Origin: Rhodobacterales bacterium
GTDB taxonomy: Bacteria; Pseudomonadota; Alphaproteobacteria; Rhodobacterales; Rhodobacteraceae
DNA length: 64,000 bases
Reading direction: 5' to 3'
Assembly: GCA_025362795.1 (NCBI GenBank)
Contig: JANYFE010000071.1
Location: 1-64,000, forward strand
Shown here: piece by piece, positions 44,794-53,876 of the stretch
Position numbering within the stretch: position 1 is the first letter of the stretch
How the letters are laid out: each line of letters starts with the position of its first letter
The notes under the pieces: model-generated
What the model saw: the letters and a program-made list of their open reading frames with translations, nothing else
The model's database searches: none
What the model was told of the DNA's origin: nothing
Translations under genes and position numbers: made by a program

Positions 44794-44857
44794 CGCATTT
44801 CAAACCCTGGCTGTGCCAACTGGCGCGAAACCCTGCTCAACCTTGCTGGAATCGAAC

Positions 44858-45646
44858 ATGTCCTTGATCTACCTGCCCCACATCCGCCTGAACGCCCGCA
44901 TCGAGGGGCCGGTTGGTGCGCCCGCCCTGGTCTTCGCCCACGCCCTGGGCACCGACCTTTCGATCTGGGATGGCGTGCTGGCGCAGCTGCCGCGACGGTT
45001 TCGGGTGCTGGCCTATGACCAACGGGGCCATGGCGGGTCAGACACCCCCGCCCCGCCCTATGCGATGGGGGCGCTGGTGCGGGATTGCGAAGCCCTGATG
45101 GATCATTTCGCGCTGAAAGACGCGGTCATCATCGGTGTCTCGCTGGGGGGGCTGGTGGCACAGGGGCTGGCGGTCAAGCGGCTGGATCTGGTGCGCGGGG
45201 TAGTGTTGTCCAATACCGCCGCGCGGATCGGCACGCCCGAAATGTGGCAGACGCGGATGCTCGAAATCCGCGAGACTGGTCTGGACGCTTATGTCGATGG
45301 CGCAATGCAGCGAATCCTGGGCGTGGGGTATCGCACCAATCCCGCCCTGCCCTATCTGCGCGACCTGCTGACCCGGACCGCGCCCGATGGCTGGCTCGGG
45401 TGCGCCGCCGCGATCGCCGGCGCTGATTTCTACACAACGACCGCCAGTCTGCGCTTGCCTGCGCTGGTGATTGCCGGGGCCAATGACGGGTCTACCCCGC
45501 CCGATCTGGTGCGGGAAACCGCGGAATTGATCCCGGGCCACCGCTTTGCCCTGATGCGCGGCGCGGGGCATTTGCCGATGGTGGAAAAGCCCGCCGAATA
45601 TGCCGCGCTGCTGGAAACATTCCTGGCCGAAATTGGCCATGGCTGA
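44858..45646 (+). CDS. Alpha/beta hydrolase, 3-oxoadipate enol-lactonase-like
   Basis: 262 residues. The pattern HALGTDLSIWDGVLAQLPRRFRVLAYDQRGHGGSD, the nucleophile in VIIGVSLGGLVAQGLAV, Asp in IAGANDGSTPPD and His in GAGHLPMVEKP are typical of PcaD-type enol-lactonases. PcaD opens the lactone in the beta-ketoadipate pathway. The rest of that pathway is absent here, so the exact substrate is unproven. The start at 44858 (MSLIYLPH) is internal to the track frame and follows 64 bases after the dehydratase stop. Confidence 0.78.
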   Translation: MSLIYLPHIRLNARIEGPVGAPALVFAHALGTDLSIWDGVLAQLPRRFRVLAYDQRGHGGSDTPAPPYAMGALVRDCEALMDHFALKDAVIIGVSLGGLVAQGLAVKRLDLVRGVVLSNTAARIGTPEMWQTRMLEIRETGLDAYVDGAMQRILGVGYRTNPALPYLRDLLTRTAPDGWLGCAAAIAGADFYTTTASLRLPALVIAGANDGSTPPDLVRETAELIPGHRFALMRGAGHLPMVEKPAEYAALLETFLAEIGHG

Positions 45647-45710
45647 GGTCGCAATCAGACCACCCAAGCCGCAATTCAGGCCGTAGCCTTGACCCAAAGC
45701 GGAGGCCGCC

Positions 45711-46946
45711 ATGAAACTTGCCGATCTTGAAATTTTTGTCGTGGCGCCCCCCGCGCCGGGTTGGGGCGGCCGGTACTGGATTTTCACCAAGCTTACGACG
45801 GATACCGGCATAGTGGGCTTTGGCGAATGCTATGCCTCGACCGTCGGGCCCATGGCCATGAAAGCGGTGATCGAGGACGTCTTCGAACGCCACATGCAGG
45901 GGTCGAACCCCGAAGACATCGAACTGATGTACCGCCGCGCCTATTCCGCTGGTTTCACCCAACGCCCGGATCCGACCGTGATGGGTGCGTTTTCGGGGTT
46001 GGAGATTGCGTGCTGGGACATTCTGGGCAAGGCGCGTGACCGACCGGTCTGGGCCTTGCTGGGCGGCCGGATGAACGATCGGATCCGGTCTTACACCTAT
46101 CTGTATCCCGAACCGCATCAGGACGCGATGGAGTTCTGGGTCAACCCGGACCTGCAGGCCGCAGAGGCGGCGCGCTGTGTCGCCCTGGGGTTTACGGCGG
46201 TCAAATTCGACCCGGCCGGTCCCTACACGATCCGGGGCGGCCATGAACCGGCGATGAGCGACATCAGCCGGTCCGTGGCGTTCTGCAAGGCGATCCGCGC
46301 GGCAGTGGGCGACCGTGCGGACCTTTTGTTCGGCACACACGGCCAGTTTTCGACCCCCGGGGCGATCCGGCTGGGGCGCGAGTTGGAGCCGTACAATCCC
46401 TTGTGGTATGAAGAACCAATTCCGCCGGACAATCTTCTGGAATTCGCCGAAGTGGCCAAATCCGTGCGGATTCCGCTGGCAACAGGTGAGCGGCTGACGA
46501 CGAAGGCCGAGTTTGGTCTGCTGCTGCGGGCCGGTGGGGTGAAAATCCTGCAACCGGCGCTGGGGCGGGTCGGCGGCATCTGGGAAGCCAAGAAGATCGC
46601 GGCGATTGCCGAAGTGTACAACGCCGAGATGGCACCCCATCTGTATGCCGGGCCGGTGGAATGGGCTGCGAACATCCATTTCGCGACGTCGATCCCCAAC
46701 CTGTTGATGGCGGAAACCATCCAGACCGGCGGGGCGTTTCATCTGGCGCTGATCAAGAACTCGATCCAGTGGGAGGACGGCTATATCATCCCGCCCGAAG
46801 CGCCCGGACTGGGGATCGAATTTGACGAAGACCTTGCCCGCGCCCATCCCTACACCGGCACTGGCCTGCACCTGCAAATGCAGGAAGCGCCGTGCGACTA
46901 TCGCCACGGCAATCGGTTCGCCGGTGGTGCGCCGACAAAAACGTAG
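45711..46946 (+). CDS. Mandelate racemase/muconate lactonizing enzyme family protein
   Basis: 411 residues of the enolase superfamily. The N-terminal capping domain is followed by a barrel with metal-ligand region LFGTHGQFSTPGAIRLG, LWYEEPIPPDNLLEFAEVAKS (Glu) and IPLATGERLTTKAEF (Glu), then ILQPALGRVGGIWEAKKIAAIA (catalytic Asp replaced by Gly/Arg context) and MAPHLYAGPVEWAAN (His-type base region). It probably dehydrates a sugar acid or similar; the subgroup could not be fixed. GGAGG precedes the ATG by 9 bases. Confidence 0.8.
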   Translation: MKLADLEIFVVAPPAPGWGGRYWIFTKLTTDTGIVGFGECYASTVGPMAMKAVIEDVFERHMQGSNPEDIELMYRRAYSAGFTQRPDPTVMGAFSGLEIACWDILGKARDRPVWALLGGRMNDRIRSYTYLYPEPHQDAMEFWVNPDLQAAEAARCVALGFTAVKFDPAGPYTIRGGHEPAMSDISRSVAFCKAIRAAVGDRADLLFGTHGQFSTPGAIRLGRELEPYNPLWYEEPIPPDNLLEFAEVAKSVRIPLATGERLTTKAEFGLLLRAGGVKILQPALGRVGGIWEAKKIAAIAEVYNAEMAPHLYAGPVEWAANIHFATSIPNLLMAETIQTGGAFHLALIKNSIQWEDGYIIPPEAPGLGIEFDEDLARAHPYTGTGLHLQMQEAPCDYRHGNRFAGGAPTKT

Positions 46947-46949
46947 ATC

Positions 46950-47026
46950 TGGCGACCCCGGGAGGACTTGAACCCCCAACCCCAGACTTAGAAGGTCCGT
47001 GCTCTATCCAGTTGAGCTACGGGGCC
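46950..47026 (-). tRNA. tRNA-Arg, anticodon TCT
   Basis: 77 nt on the minus strand including encoded CCA. The acceptor GGCCCCG pairs with CGGGGTC, the D stem is GCTC/GAGC, the anticodon stem CGGAC/GTCTG with loop CTTCTAA places TCT at positions 34-36, and the T stem GGGGG/CCTCC carries loop TTCAAGT. All four stems close. It reads AGA arginine codons (and AGG by wobble), rare in GC-rich genomes. Confidence 0.97.
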
Positions 47027-47057
47027 GATGAATGGTCTTTTGCGACAGCAGCGCGCG

Positions 47058-47531
47058 TCACGCAAGGGTGCGCGTCATGTAAACGGAGTTGGGGTCAAGC
47101 GTGTAGTCGGCAAAGGGGGCGCATTCGGTAAAGCCGGCCTTGAGGTAAAGCCCGCGGGCCGGGGCAAACATGTCTTGCGAACCGGTCTCCAGGCTGAGCC
47201 GTTGCAGGTCCGCTGCCCGCGCCTCGGCGACCAGATGGTCCAGCATCAGACGCGACAAGCCGCGGCCGCGCAGTTCCGACAGGACATGCATCGACTTGAT
47301 TTCGGCATGCGCGGCATCCATCCGCTTGAACGCCCCCATGCCAACCGGCTGGCCCTGTTCGCGCATCACGTAGAACTGCACGTCGGGCACCGCCAAGGCG
47401 TGCGCATCCATCATATGAATGCTTTCAGGCGGCGTATCGGCGTGCATATCGGCGGTGTGGCGCGCCATCAACGTCGCGAGGTCGGGCCCCAAGGGGCTTT
47501 CCCGCGTGATGTCCAGGCGCGCCTGCGGCAT
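47058..47531 (-). CDS. GNAT family N-acetyltransferase
   Basis: 157 residues. The acetyl-CoA loop is IKSMHVLSELRGRGLSRLMLDHLV (RGxG/A type) and the C-terminal motif is RGLYLKAGFTECAPFADYTLDPNSVYM, as in YitI/PhnO-like small-molecule acetyltransferases. The start ATG at 47531 shares its A with the stop of the upstream exported-protein gene (TGATG), so the two are translated together. The substrate is unknown. Confidence 0.88.
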   Translation of the reverse strand: MPQARLDITRESPLGPDLATLMARHTADMHADTPPESIHMMDAHALAVPDVQFYVMREQGQPVGMGAFKRMDAAHAEIKSMHVLSELRGRGLSRLMLDHLVAEARAADLQRLSLETGSQDMFAPARGLYLKAGFTECAPFADYTLDPNSVYMTRTLA

Positions 47532-48979
47532 CAGTTGCCGCCCATCATCTGCTGGCCGTTGACCGAAAGGCTGCCCGGTTTACTGGCGTCGATTTCCCAG
47601 ACCAGTTCGCCATTGTCGCCCGGCTTGGCCATGCCTTGCGCCATGGCAACACCCATCGAGGCCTGGCCCTTGATCTCGTCCGGCGCATTGGCCAGCGCGG
47701 CGTTCAGCTTGTCGATCCCGGTCAGCGTGACCTTAGCGGTGCCAGTCGGCATCGGCATTCCCGGGCCGGCCACCATGGTGCCTTCATAGGTCAGCGCATA
47801 ACCATCGCCGCTGACATCGCCCGGGTTGAGGGTGATGGTCACGGTGCCCTTGGGCAACAGCGCCGCCATCAGCTTGCCCTGGAAAGCCGCGTCGGGTTCG
47901 GTGCCTTCGGGCAGATCGAACACGCCAAGCCCCACGGTCGCGGCACCTGCCGCATCAAAATCCGTGACTTGCACGTCAAGCGACAGTTTCTGCGGCAGGA
48001 TCGGCGCGGCCCAGTCCGGCACGATGCCGGCAGGCAGGGTCAGACCCGACAGCGTGAACGCCTCGCGGAACTTGCCATCCGCGACGATGCCATTCGCCTC
48101 GATCGCAAAGCCCAGTTCGTCAATGGCGACCAGACCCATCGGCGTTTCAACCGACAGTTTGCTGACCGTGCCAGAGCCGGTCAGGTTGCCAAAGAACGGC
48201 AGCGCCTCGGTCAGGATTGTCTTGATACCGGCTTTGTCGGCCTGCATCGCGGTCTTGTCGGGATGTGCCACGACCCAGGCGATGGTTTTGTAGATGCCGT
48301 CCATCATAAAGCCTGTGCCCTTGGCCGTTTCGGTCAGGCTTTCCGCCTTGACGGTGAGCGGCATACCGGGTTGACCGTCGCCCATCGGCGGCATGGTCAC
48401 GGTTTCACCAAGCCCCGAAGCCTCGATCTTGGTCTCGCTGTCGACGCCGCCGGCGGCATTGGCGGTGCCCGTCAGGGTAAACGTGGCCGTGTCGACGGTA
48501 ATTTCGGCCGTTGTGGGGGGTTGGTTCGGCGCGGAAACCGCTTCGATGACCTTGACGCCGTTGAACCCGCCAGTGCCCGAAGAGAACGTCATCAGGCTTT
48601 CATCAAAGACGCCGTCCAGCGTGAGTTGGGCGAAATCCTCTTTGATGTCAAATGCGTTGGGCGCGGAAAAGGCGATCGAAACGGCCTGATCCTGTTTCAC
48701 GCCCCAAGTGCCATCGCCATTGTCGGTCAGGCTCATCTTCAAAGGGGTGACGGTGCCGGTCGCACCGCTGTCTTTCGCCAACGCAATCAACGGTGTGGGG
48801 TCAAGCGTCAGGTCATATGTGTCGCCATTCACTTCGACACTGACGACGCCGTCGGTCGTGCCAAGGTAAGTCTGGAACACCTCTGTCAGGTGGGCCGCGC
48901 CCTCGTCAGTGGCAGGATCGGCGAACGCGGCGCCCGCGAAAAGAAATGGTACGGCGGCCAGAACAACGGTCTTGGTCAT
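47531..48979 (-). CDS. Large exported protein, probably DUF2125
   Basis: 482 residues from the ATG at 48979. A Sec signal MTKTVVLAAVPFLFAGAAFA is cleaved near 20. The mature protein is acidic, beta-rich and lacks cysteines, with long stretches of alternating polarity (LTLDPTPLIALAKDSG, VTITLNPGDVSGDGYALTYEG) and the ending GELVWEIDASKPGSLSVNGQQM. The pattern recalls DUF2125, a periplasmic family of alphaproteobacteria, but the family call is from memory of general features only. Translation is coupled to the downstream GNAT gene. Confidence 0.6.
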   Translation of the reverse strand: MTKTVVLAAVPFLFAGAAFADPATDEGAAHLTEVFQTYLGTTDGVVSVEVNGDTYDLTLDPTPLIALAKDSGATGTVTPLKMSLTDNGDGTWGVKQDQAVSIAFSAPNAFDIKEDFAQLTLDGVFDESLMTFSSGTGGFNGVKVIEAVSAPNQPPTTAEITVDTATFTLTGTANAAGGVDSETKIEASGLGETVTMPPMGDGQPGMPLTVKAESLTETAKGTGFMMDGIYKTIAWVVAHPDKTAMQADKAGIKTILTEALPFFGNLTGSGTVSKLSVETPMGLVAIDELGFAIEANGIVADGKFREAFTLSGLTLPAGIVPDWAAPILPQKLSLDVQVTDFDAAGAATVGLGVFDLPEGTEPDAAFQGKLMAALLPKGTVTITLNPGDVSGDGYALTYEGTMVAGPGMPMPTGTAKVTLTGIDKLNAALANAPDEIKGQASMGVAMAQGMAKPGDNGELVWEIDASKPGSLSVNGQQMMGGN

Positions 48980-49022
48980 AAGAAACCTCTTGGTTGAAAT
49001 GCCCCGTCGGGGCGGTTGTAAA

Positions 49023-49334
49023 TCAGTGCGTCCAGACGCCCTTGCGGTCGGTCGCAAAATTCTCACCATAGCCGCGCTGCCGGATCACGGCTTTGCGTGG
49101 CTTTGGTTCCGTTACGTCGAAAGCGATGCCTTTGGAACGTGCGTAATCTTCGGCGGCGTCGCGGCTGTCAAACCGCAGGTGAACCTGCGAGTCCATGTCA
49201 CTGGACGAGGTCCATCCCATCAAAGGATCAACCTCTCGTGCGCTGTCGGGTGCGAATTCCAGCACCCAGCCTTTCGCCTTGGCCGTGCCAGACTGCATGG
49301 CGGTCCTGGCCGGTTGGTAGATCCGCGCACGCAT
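49023..49334 (-). CDS. ETC complex I subunit, NDUFS4/AQDQ-like
   Basis: 103 residues with the NDUFS4-type features [62 protein letters not shown] and [17 protein letters not shown]. In alphaproteobacteria this accessory subunit belongs to NADH:quinone oxidoreductase and helps assemble the peripheral arm. It is not adjacent to the nuo operon in this window, which is usual. It lies directly upstream of the exported-protein gene on the same strand. Confidence 0.9.
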   Translation of the reverse strand: MRARIYQPARTAMQSGTAKAKGWVLEFAPDSAREVDPLMGWTSSSDMDSQVHLRFDSRDAAEDYARSKGIAFDVTEPKPRKAVIRQRGYGENFATDRKGVWTH

Positions 49335-49410
49335 GGCAATCCTCCGCTTAGTTGCAGAGCTTTATTCCGAATTGAAGGAAAAAACGCAAGGCCCGTTGGA
49401 GTTTGGCGGT

Positions 49411-49531
49411 AGCTGTCGGCTGACCACTGGGAGTGGGTGGGGTGTGTGGTGCGGCCAGCCGACAGTTGAGTTTGCTGCTTGCCCTTGCACTTTGCCGTAT
49501 CCATTGGGCACTTTCAACCAAAAGCTGTCGG
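49411..49531. repeat. Inverted and direct repeats of AGCTGTCGG upstream of uvrB
   Basis: CTGTCGGCTG (49413-49422) and CAGCCGACAG (49456-49465) are exact inverted copies with a 33-base G/T-rich loop. A further AGCTGTCGG occurs at 49523-49531. The remaining 49335-49659 interval holds no gene that I could support; the 86- and 64-residue track ORFs have no family features. Confidence 0.5.
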
Positions 49532-49619
49532 TTTTCGAAGTGTTTTCCCTAAAATTGAATTGCCTTTGTTTACCGCCTGTCAGGCGACGTTAACGAGCCG
49601 TCAAAGGCCCCTTCCCCGT

Positions 49620-49634
49620 GAACAAAAACGGAAT
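49620..49634 (+). promoter_or_regulatory. Putative LexA (SOS) box of uvrB
   Basis: GAACAAAAACGGAAT matches the alphaproteobacterial LexA-binding motif GAAC-N7-GAAC with one mismatch in the last base. It lies 25 bases upstream of the uvrB ATG, where repression would block transcription or initiation. uvrB is a LexA target in many bacteria. Confidence 0.6.
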
Positions 49635-49659
49635 AGATTGGCACACGGAGGGAATCACC

Positions 49660-51840
49660 ATGCCGCACAATAACGCCAACGCTCTGTCCGAACGTCCTGA
49701 AGTGTTGACCCGGCCCAAGTTGGAGGGCGGCCGCCGCTTTGTGATGCAAACGCCCTTCACCGCGGCAGGCGACCAGCCCACGGCGATTGCAGAGCTGTCA
49801 GCCGGGGTGGTGGCAGGCGAACGGGATCAAGTGCTGTTGGGGGCAACCGGCACCGGCAAGACCTTCACGATGGCCAAGATCATCGAAGAAACCCAGAGGC
49901 CCGCGATCATCCTCGCCCCGAACAAGACGCTTGCCGCGCAATTATACGCTGAATTCAAGGGCTTTTTTCCCGACAATGCCGTCGAGTATTTCGTCAGCTA
50001 CTACGACTATTACCAGCCTGAAGCCTATGTCGCCCGCACCGACACCTTCATCGAGAAGGAAAGCCAGATCAACGAACAGATCGACCGGATGCGCCACTCG
50101 GCCACCCGTTCTTTGCTGGAGCGCGACGATGTGATCATCGTAGCTTCGGTGTCGTGCATCTATGGCATCGGCTCGGTTGAAACCTATTCGGCGATGACGC
50201 AGGAGCTGGTGGCGGGGCAAAGCTATGACCAGCGCCGGGTGATGGCGGAACTGGTTGGCCAAGCCTACCGCCGCAATGATCAGGCCTTTACGCGCGGGTC
50301 GTTCCGGGTGCGGGGCGACAGCCTGGAAGTCTGGCCCGCGCACCTTGAAGACCGGGCGTGGCGGTTTTCATTCTTTGGCGATGCGCTTGAAACGATTGTC
50401 GAATTCGACCCATTGACCGGGCATAAGACCGATAATTTCGACCAGATCCGCATCTATGCCAACAGCCACTACGTCACCCCCCGCCCCACGCTGCAACAGG
50501 CCACCAAGGCGATCAAATTCGAGCTGCAACAGCGGCTGGACCAGTTCATCAAAGAGGGCAAGCTGCTGGAGGCGCAGCGGCTGGAACAACGCTGCAATTT
50601 CGACATCGAGATGATAGAGGCGACGGGGTCTTGCGCGGGGATTGAGAACTATTCCCGCTATCTGACGGGCCGTGCGCCGGGCGAGCCGCCGCCGACGCTG
50701 TTCGAATTCATCCCGGACAATGCCATTGTTTTTGCAGACGAATCCCACGTATCGGTGCCGCAGATCGGCGGCATGTACAAGGGCGACTACCGGCGCAAAT
50801 TCGTGCTGGCCGACCACGGGTTCCGCCTGCCGTCCTGCATGGACAACCGGCCTTTGAAGTTCGAGGAATGGGATGCGATGCGGCCCCAGTCGGTATTCGT
50901 GTCGGCCACGCCTGCGGCATGGGAGTTGGAACAGACTGGCGGCGTCTTTACCGAACAGGTGATCCGGCCAACCGGTCTGGTCGATCCGCAGATCGAGATT
51001 CGCCCGGTCGAAATGCAGGTCGATGACCTGCTGGACGAGGTGCGCCGGGTGGCTTTGGCGGGCTACCGGACGCTGGTGACGACGCTGACCAAGCGGATGG
51101 CGGAGGATCTGACCGAATACATGCACGAACGGGGCATTCGCATCCGCTATATGCATTCGGACATCGACACGCTGGAACGCATTGAAATCCTGCGGGATTT
51201 GCGGTTGGGGGCGTTTGATGTGCTGGTCGGGATCAACCTGCTGCGCGAGGGCTTGGACATTCCGGAATGCGGTCTGGTGGCCATTCTCGATGCCGACAAG
51301 GAAGGCTTCCTGCGATCAGAAACCTCGCTGATCCAGACCATTGGCCGGGCCGCCCGCAACGTCGATGGCCGCGTGATCATGTATGCCGACCGCGTCACCG
51401 GCAGCATGGAGCGGGCGATCGGCGAGACGACCCGGCGGCGCGAAAAGCAGGTCGCCTATAACCTTGCGCATGGCATCACACCGACCACGATCCAGAAGAA
51501 TGTCGATGACGTGCTGCACGGCCTTTGGAATGGCGACACCGATCAGGCGCGGATCACCACCAAGGTCGATCAACCGATGATTGGCTCGAATCTGGCAGCG
51601 CATCTGGATGCGATCAGGCTGGCGATGCGCAAAGCTGCCGAGAACCTGGAGTTCGAGGAAGCCGCGCGGTTGCGCGACGAGGTCAGGCGGTTGGAGGCGG
51701 TGGAACTCGCCGTGGCAGACGACCCGTTGGCGCGGCAGTCCGATGTGGATGCGGCGGTGGACAACGCGGTGAAACGCGGCGGCAGATCAACCGGAGGGCG
51801 ACCGGGTCAACGCGGCGGCAAGCCGCGGCGGGGGAGGTAG
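49660..51840 (+). CDS. uvrB: Excinuclease ABC subunit B
   Basis: Nucleotide-excision repair helicase-like subunit that verifies damage and loads UvrC. 726 residues. Walker A is [16 protein letters not shown], the beta-hairpin [25 protein letters not shown], motif [14 protein letters not shown], motif [16 protein letters not shown] and [12 protein letters not shown]. The C-terminal UVR coiled coil [16 protein letters not shown] is near 685, with a basic tail. GGAGGGAATCACC precedes the ATG at 49660; the GTG at 49618 would place the SOS box inside the gene. Confidence 0.97.
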   Translation: MPHNNANALSERPEVLTRPKLEGGRRFVMQTPFTAAGDQPTAIAELSAGVVAGERDQVLLGATGTGKTFTMAKIIEETQRPAIILAPNKTLAAQLYAEFKGFFPDNAVEYFVSYYDYYQPEAYVARTDTFIEKESQINEQIDRMRHSATRSLLERDDVIIVASVSCIYGIGSVETYSAMTQELVAGQSYDQRRVMAELVGQAYRRNDQAFTRGSFRVRGDSLEVWPAHLEDRAWRFSFFGDALETIVEFDPLTGHKTDNFDQIRIYANSHYVTPRPTLQQATKAIKFELQQRLDQFIKEGKLLEAQRLEQRCNFDIEMIEATGSCAGIENYSRYLTGRAPGEPPPTLFEFIPDNAIVFADESHVSVPQIGGMYKGDYRRKFVLADHGFRLPSCMDNRPLKFEEWDAMRPQSVFVSATPAAWELEQTGGVFTEQVIRPTGLVDPQIEIRPVEMQVDDLLDEVRRVALAGYRTLVTTLTKRMAEDLTEYMHERGIRIRYMHSDIDTLERIEILRDLRLGAFDVLVGINLLREGLDIPECGLVAILDADKEGFLRSETSLIQTIGRAARNVDGRVIMYADRVTGSMERAIGETTRRREKQVAYNLAHGITPTTIQKNVDDVLHGLWNGDTDQARITTKVDQPMIGSNLAAHLDAIRLAMRKAAENLEFEEAARLRDEVRRLEAVELAVADDPLARQSDVDAAVDNAVKRGGRSTGGRPGQRGGKPRRGR

Positions 51841-51977
51841 AGGGCAGTCGGGGTGCAGTGTGCGGTAGCTGACGCCCCATTTTGATCTTAAGACATTGAT
51901 TTCCTTGGCCGCGCAAAGCTTGCCATGTGCAGCAATCCGCTTCATGCTGTTGCCATCATTGTCTGACGAGGTTCCCG

Positions 51978-52640
51978 ATGCAAAAATCGTTTCTGTTTGG
52001 CCTGAGTCTGCTGATTTTACCTTTGGCGTCGCCAGTCTTTGCGAATACCGCCATCAATTGCGCCAAGCCGACGGCAGAATCCGTGCGGCTGCTGTGCAAG
52101 GCGAACGACATCAAGGCCCGCCGGGTGCAAACAACAGTGGGGGCCGCCGTTGTGGGGGCACTTCTGGGCAACATTCTGGCACAGCAGAGTGGCGGCAACC
52201 GGACCAACGCCACGGTCGCCGGGGCAGTTGCCGGCGGTTTGACGGGCTATTGGCTGAGTGTACAGAACGAGATTTCTGCAAAAAACGCCTCACAATCCGC
52301 CCGTGCCGCAGAGCTGAAAACCAAGGCTGCGACCGATGCCAAGGCGCAACGGACCAGCGCCTCCAACCTGCATACAGAGTTGAAAACCGTGCTTCTGCGT
52401 TCGCCCGGTGCTGGGGAAGACCCCAAGCGGCATCAAGAGCAGCTGGCCCAGATCGCGCAAGCCGCCGATCTTGGAATGCGGCAGGCGCAAGAAAGCGGTC
52501 AAGGCTATACGGCGGTCGGGCAAGGGCTGGGAACGCCCGTTGATGGCAAGGGCATGTTCGCGGCAAGTGCGAACGATTTTTATAAAACCCGGACCGACGC
52601 CTGCGCTCAGATGACCCGGCCCGGGTCTTATTGCAGCTAG
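51978..52640 (+). CDS. Hypothetical exported protein with glycine-zipper
   Basis: 220 residues. The signal peptide MQKSFLFGLSLLILPLASPVFA is followed by a cysteine pair (NCAKPT, LLCKAND). A glycine-zipper stretch (VGAAVVGALLGNILAQQ and VAGAVAGGLTGYWLS) resembles outer-membrane rcsF/17-kDa antigen anchoring segments. The C-terminal half is helical and polar (HQEQLAQIAQAADLGMRQAQESG). It is probably periplasmic or membrane-associated; the function is unknown. The start at 51978 follows GACGAGGTTCCCG; the track start adds 17 codons. Confidence 0.65.
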   Translation: MQKSFLFGLSLLILPLASPVFANTAINCAKPTAESVRLLCKANDIKARRVQTTVGAAVVGALLGNILAQQSGGNRTNATVAGAVAGGLTGYWLSVQNEISAKNASQSARAAELKTKAATDAKAQRTSASNLHTELKTVLLRSPGAGEDPKRHQEQLAQIAQAADLGMRQAQESGQGYTAVGQGLGTPVDGKGMFAASANDFYKTRTDACAQMTRPGSYCS

Positions 52641-52641
52641 G

Positions 52642-52896
52642 TCAGGTCCGCCTGACGAGCCGGAGCAGCACCAGCAAGATCACCGCGCCCAGCGTGGCAT
52701 GAATGATCGACGCCAGCGCGCCGCCGCCAAAGCCAAGGCCGATCCGCGGAAAGATCAGTCCGGCCAGAAATGCCCCAACAACACCCACCACGATGTTGCC
52801 GACCAGGCCAAAGCCATAGCCCTCCACGATTTTTCCGGCAAGCCAGCCGGCTATTGCTCCGATGATCAGAATGAAAAGCAAGCCTGTGATCGTCAT
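52642..52896 (-). CDS. GlsB/YeaQ/YmgE family stress-response membrane protein
   Basis: 84 residues with three transmembrane helices and the transglycosylase-associated (GlsB/YeaQ) pattern IIGAIAGWLAGKIVEGYGFGLVGNIVVGVVGAFLAG. The family is abundant in stress-induced inner-membrane miniproteins, and the older transglycosylase name is not supported by chemistry. AAAGGAG precedes the ATG. It converges with the exported protein gene, one base between the stops. Confidence 0.88.
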   Translation of the reverse strand: MTITGLLFILIIGAIAGWLAGKIVEGYGFGLVGNIVVGVVGAFLAGLIFPRIGLGFGGGALASIIHATLGAVILLVLLRLVRRT

Positions 52897-52948
52897 GATA
52901 AACTCCTTTGCCCGATGATTTACCCCGGCGCCTCGTTAAACGCCGGTG

Positions 52949-53266
52949 TCAGAAAACGGCAGCCACCTCGTACATCACCGGTTCAAACCGGCTGCACAGG
53001 GTGGCGAATTTGCGATTGCGGGCCCGCATTTCCGGTGTTCGCAACATCGCCAGGAAATCCTCACGGCGCATCCACTGCGAATAATTGGCGATCCGGGTTT
53101 GGGCATCGTTAACGTGCAGGCCGGAACCAACGAAACCGGGCTGGTGGCGGATGAATTCGGCATAGGCGGAGGTCAGCTCTTCCAACAGATCCGCACAGGT
53201 GCCTGGCGTCATCTCAAAGGTGGTGATCACGGTTTGGCCTTGAAATCCTTGGGAAATCTGGGTCAT
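52949..53266 (-). CDS. Antibiotic biosynthesis monooxygenase (ABM) domain protein
   Basis: 105 residues of the dimeric alpha-beta barrel fold. The segment VITTFEMTPGTCADLLEELTSAYAEFIRHQPGFVGSGLHVND, with ANYSQWMRREDFLAML, is typical of ABM proteins. Members include small oxygenases and haem-degrading proteins; the exact role is not assignable. AGGGAGG precedes the ATG at 53266. It is co-directional with, but 50 bases from, the GlsB-like gene. Confidence 0.8.
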   Translation of the reverse strand: MTQISQGFQGQTVITTFEMTPGTCADLLEELTSAYAEFIRHQPGFVGSGLHVNDAQTRIANYSQWMRREDFLAMLRTPEMRARNRKFATLCSRFEPVMYEVAAVF

Positions 53267-53368
53267 CGCGGCCTCCCTTTACGATAAGCATAGCCCGTGG
53301 CATGGCTTGCGGCAAGAGGGGTTCGCAGCTAGGGTTACACAACGCCAACCTGCACAAAAGGCTGAAAA

Positions 53369-53560
53369 ATGAAGAAGATGCTGGACGCAGACGACCCGTT
53401 TTTCCGAGTGGTGTGGCGGAGGTGGGCGACGGCGGTTTTGCCGTTGGCCTGGGGCGGGTACGAGCTGTGGTCGGGCAACCCGATGTGGGCGTTTTTGTTT
53501 GGCGCGACAGGGGCTTACGCGGGCTGGGTGCTGATCATCAAGGGGCCTTCGGGCAGCTGA
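53369..53560 (+). CDS. Small two-span membrane protein
   Basis: 63 residues. Start MKKMLDADDPFFRVVWRRWATAVLPLAWGGYEL, then NPMWAFLFGATGAYAGWVLIIKG: two hydrophobic spans separated by a short loop, with the cytoplasmic N-terminus acidic then basic. No family name is recognised, but small proteins of this size and look recur in Rhodobacterales. The 3' end overlaps the convergent lipoprotein gene by 23 bases. Confidence 0.6.
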   Translation: MKKMLDADDPFFRVVWRRWATAVLPLAWGGYELWSGNPMWAFLFGATGAYAGWVLIIKGPSGS

Positions 53561-53837
53561 GCGTGCCATGCATTTCGCCTGAATCGCCGGTAAGGGCGGT
53601 TTCGCTGGCTTTACAATGGGTTACCTCGGGAATCAGGGCAATCATCGTCGCCCGGATCGCCGCATGTTCGCCGCCTTTCGCATAGCCAAGACGGATCACC
53701 TCGACCAGGTTGTCGGTCCAGTAGACAGTATACTGCCGCCCATCGCGGGTCACATCGGCGCGCTGTGCGCCGATCATCACCGGAGACGGTTGGGCGCCGC
53801 AAGCAGCAAGCAAAATCAAGGGGATAAGGGATTTCAT
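53538..53837 (-). CDS. Small lipoprotein
   Basis: 99 residues from the ATG at 53837. The signal MKSLIPLILLAACG has a lipobox LAAC (Cys at residue 13). The mature part has segments DVTRDGRQYTVYWTDNLVEVIRLGY and MIALIPEVTHCKASETALTGDSGEMHGTL with two further cysteines. Its function is unknown. It reads away from a CtrA-type site 24 bases upstream of its start, so that site could serve it as well as the BrnA-like gene on the other side. Confidence 0.65.
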   Translation of the reverse strand: MKSLIPLILLAACGAQPSPVMIGAQRADVTRDGRQYTVYWTDNLVEVIRLGYAKGGEHAAIRATMIALIPEVTHCKASETALTGDSGEMHGTLSCPKAP

Positions 53838-53860
53838 CGGGGCAGTCTGGCCGGGATTGG

Positions 53861-53875
53861 TTAACGGCTGGTTAA
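53861..53875. promoter_or_regulatory. CtrA-type binding site TTAA-N7-TTAA
   Basis: TTAACGGCTGGTTAA at 53861-53875 is an exact TTAA-N7-TTAA, the full-site consensus for the alphaproteobacterial master regulator CtrA. It lies between divergent genes. A third TTAA lies at 53935-53938. Binding in this organism is inferred. Confidence 0.5.
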
Positions 53876-53876
53876 T

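Noticed and set aside
45492-46979. 495-residue minus-strand ORF
   Set aside because: Antisense to the enolase-superfamily enzyme gene.
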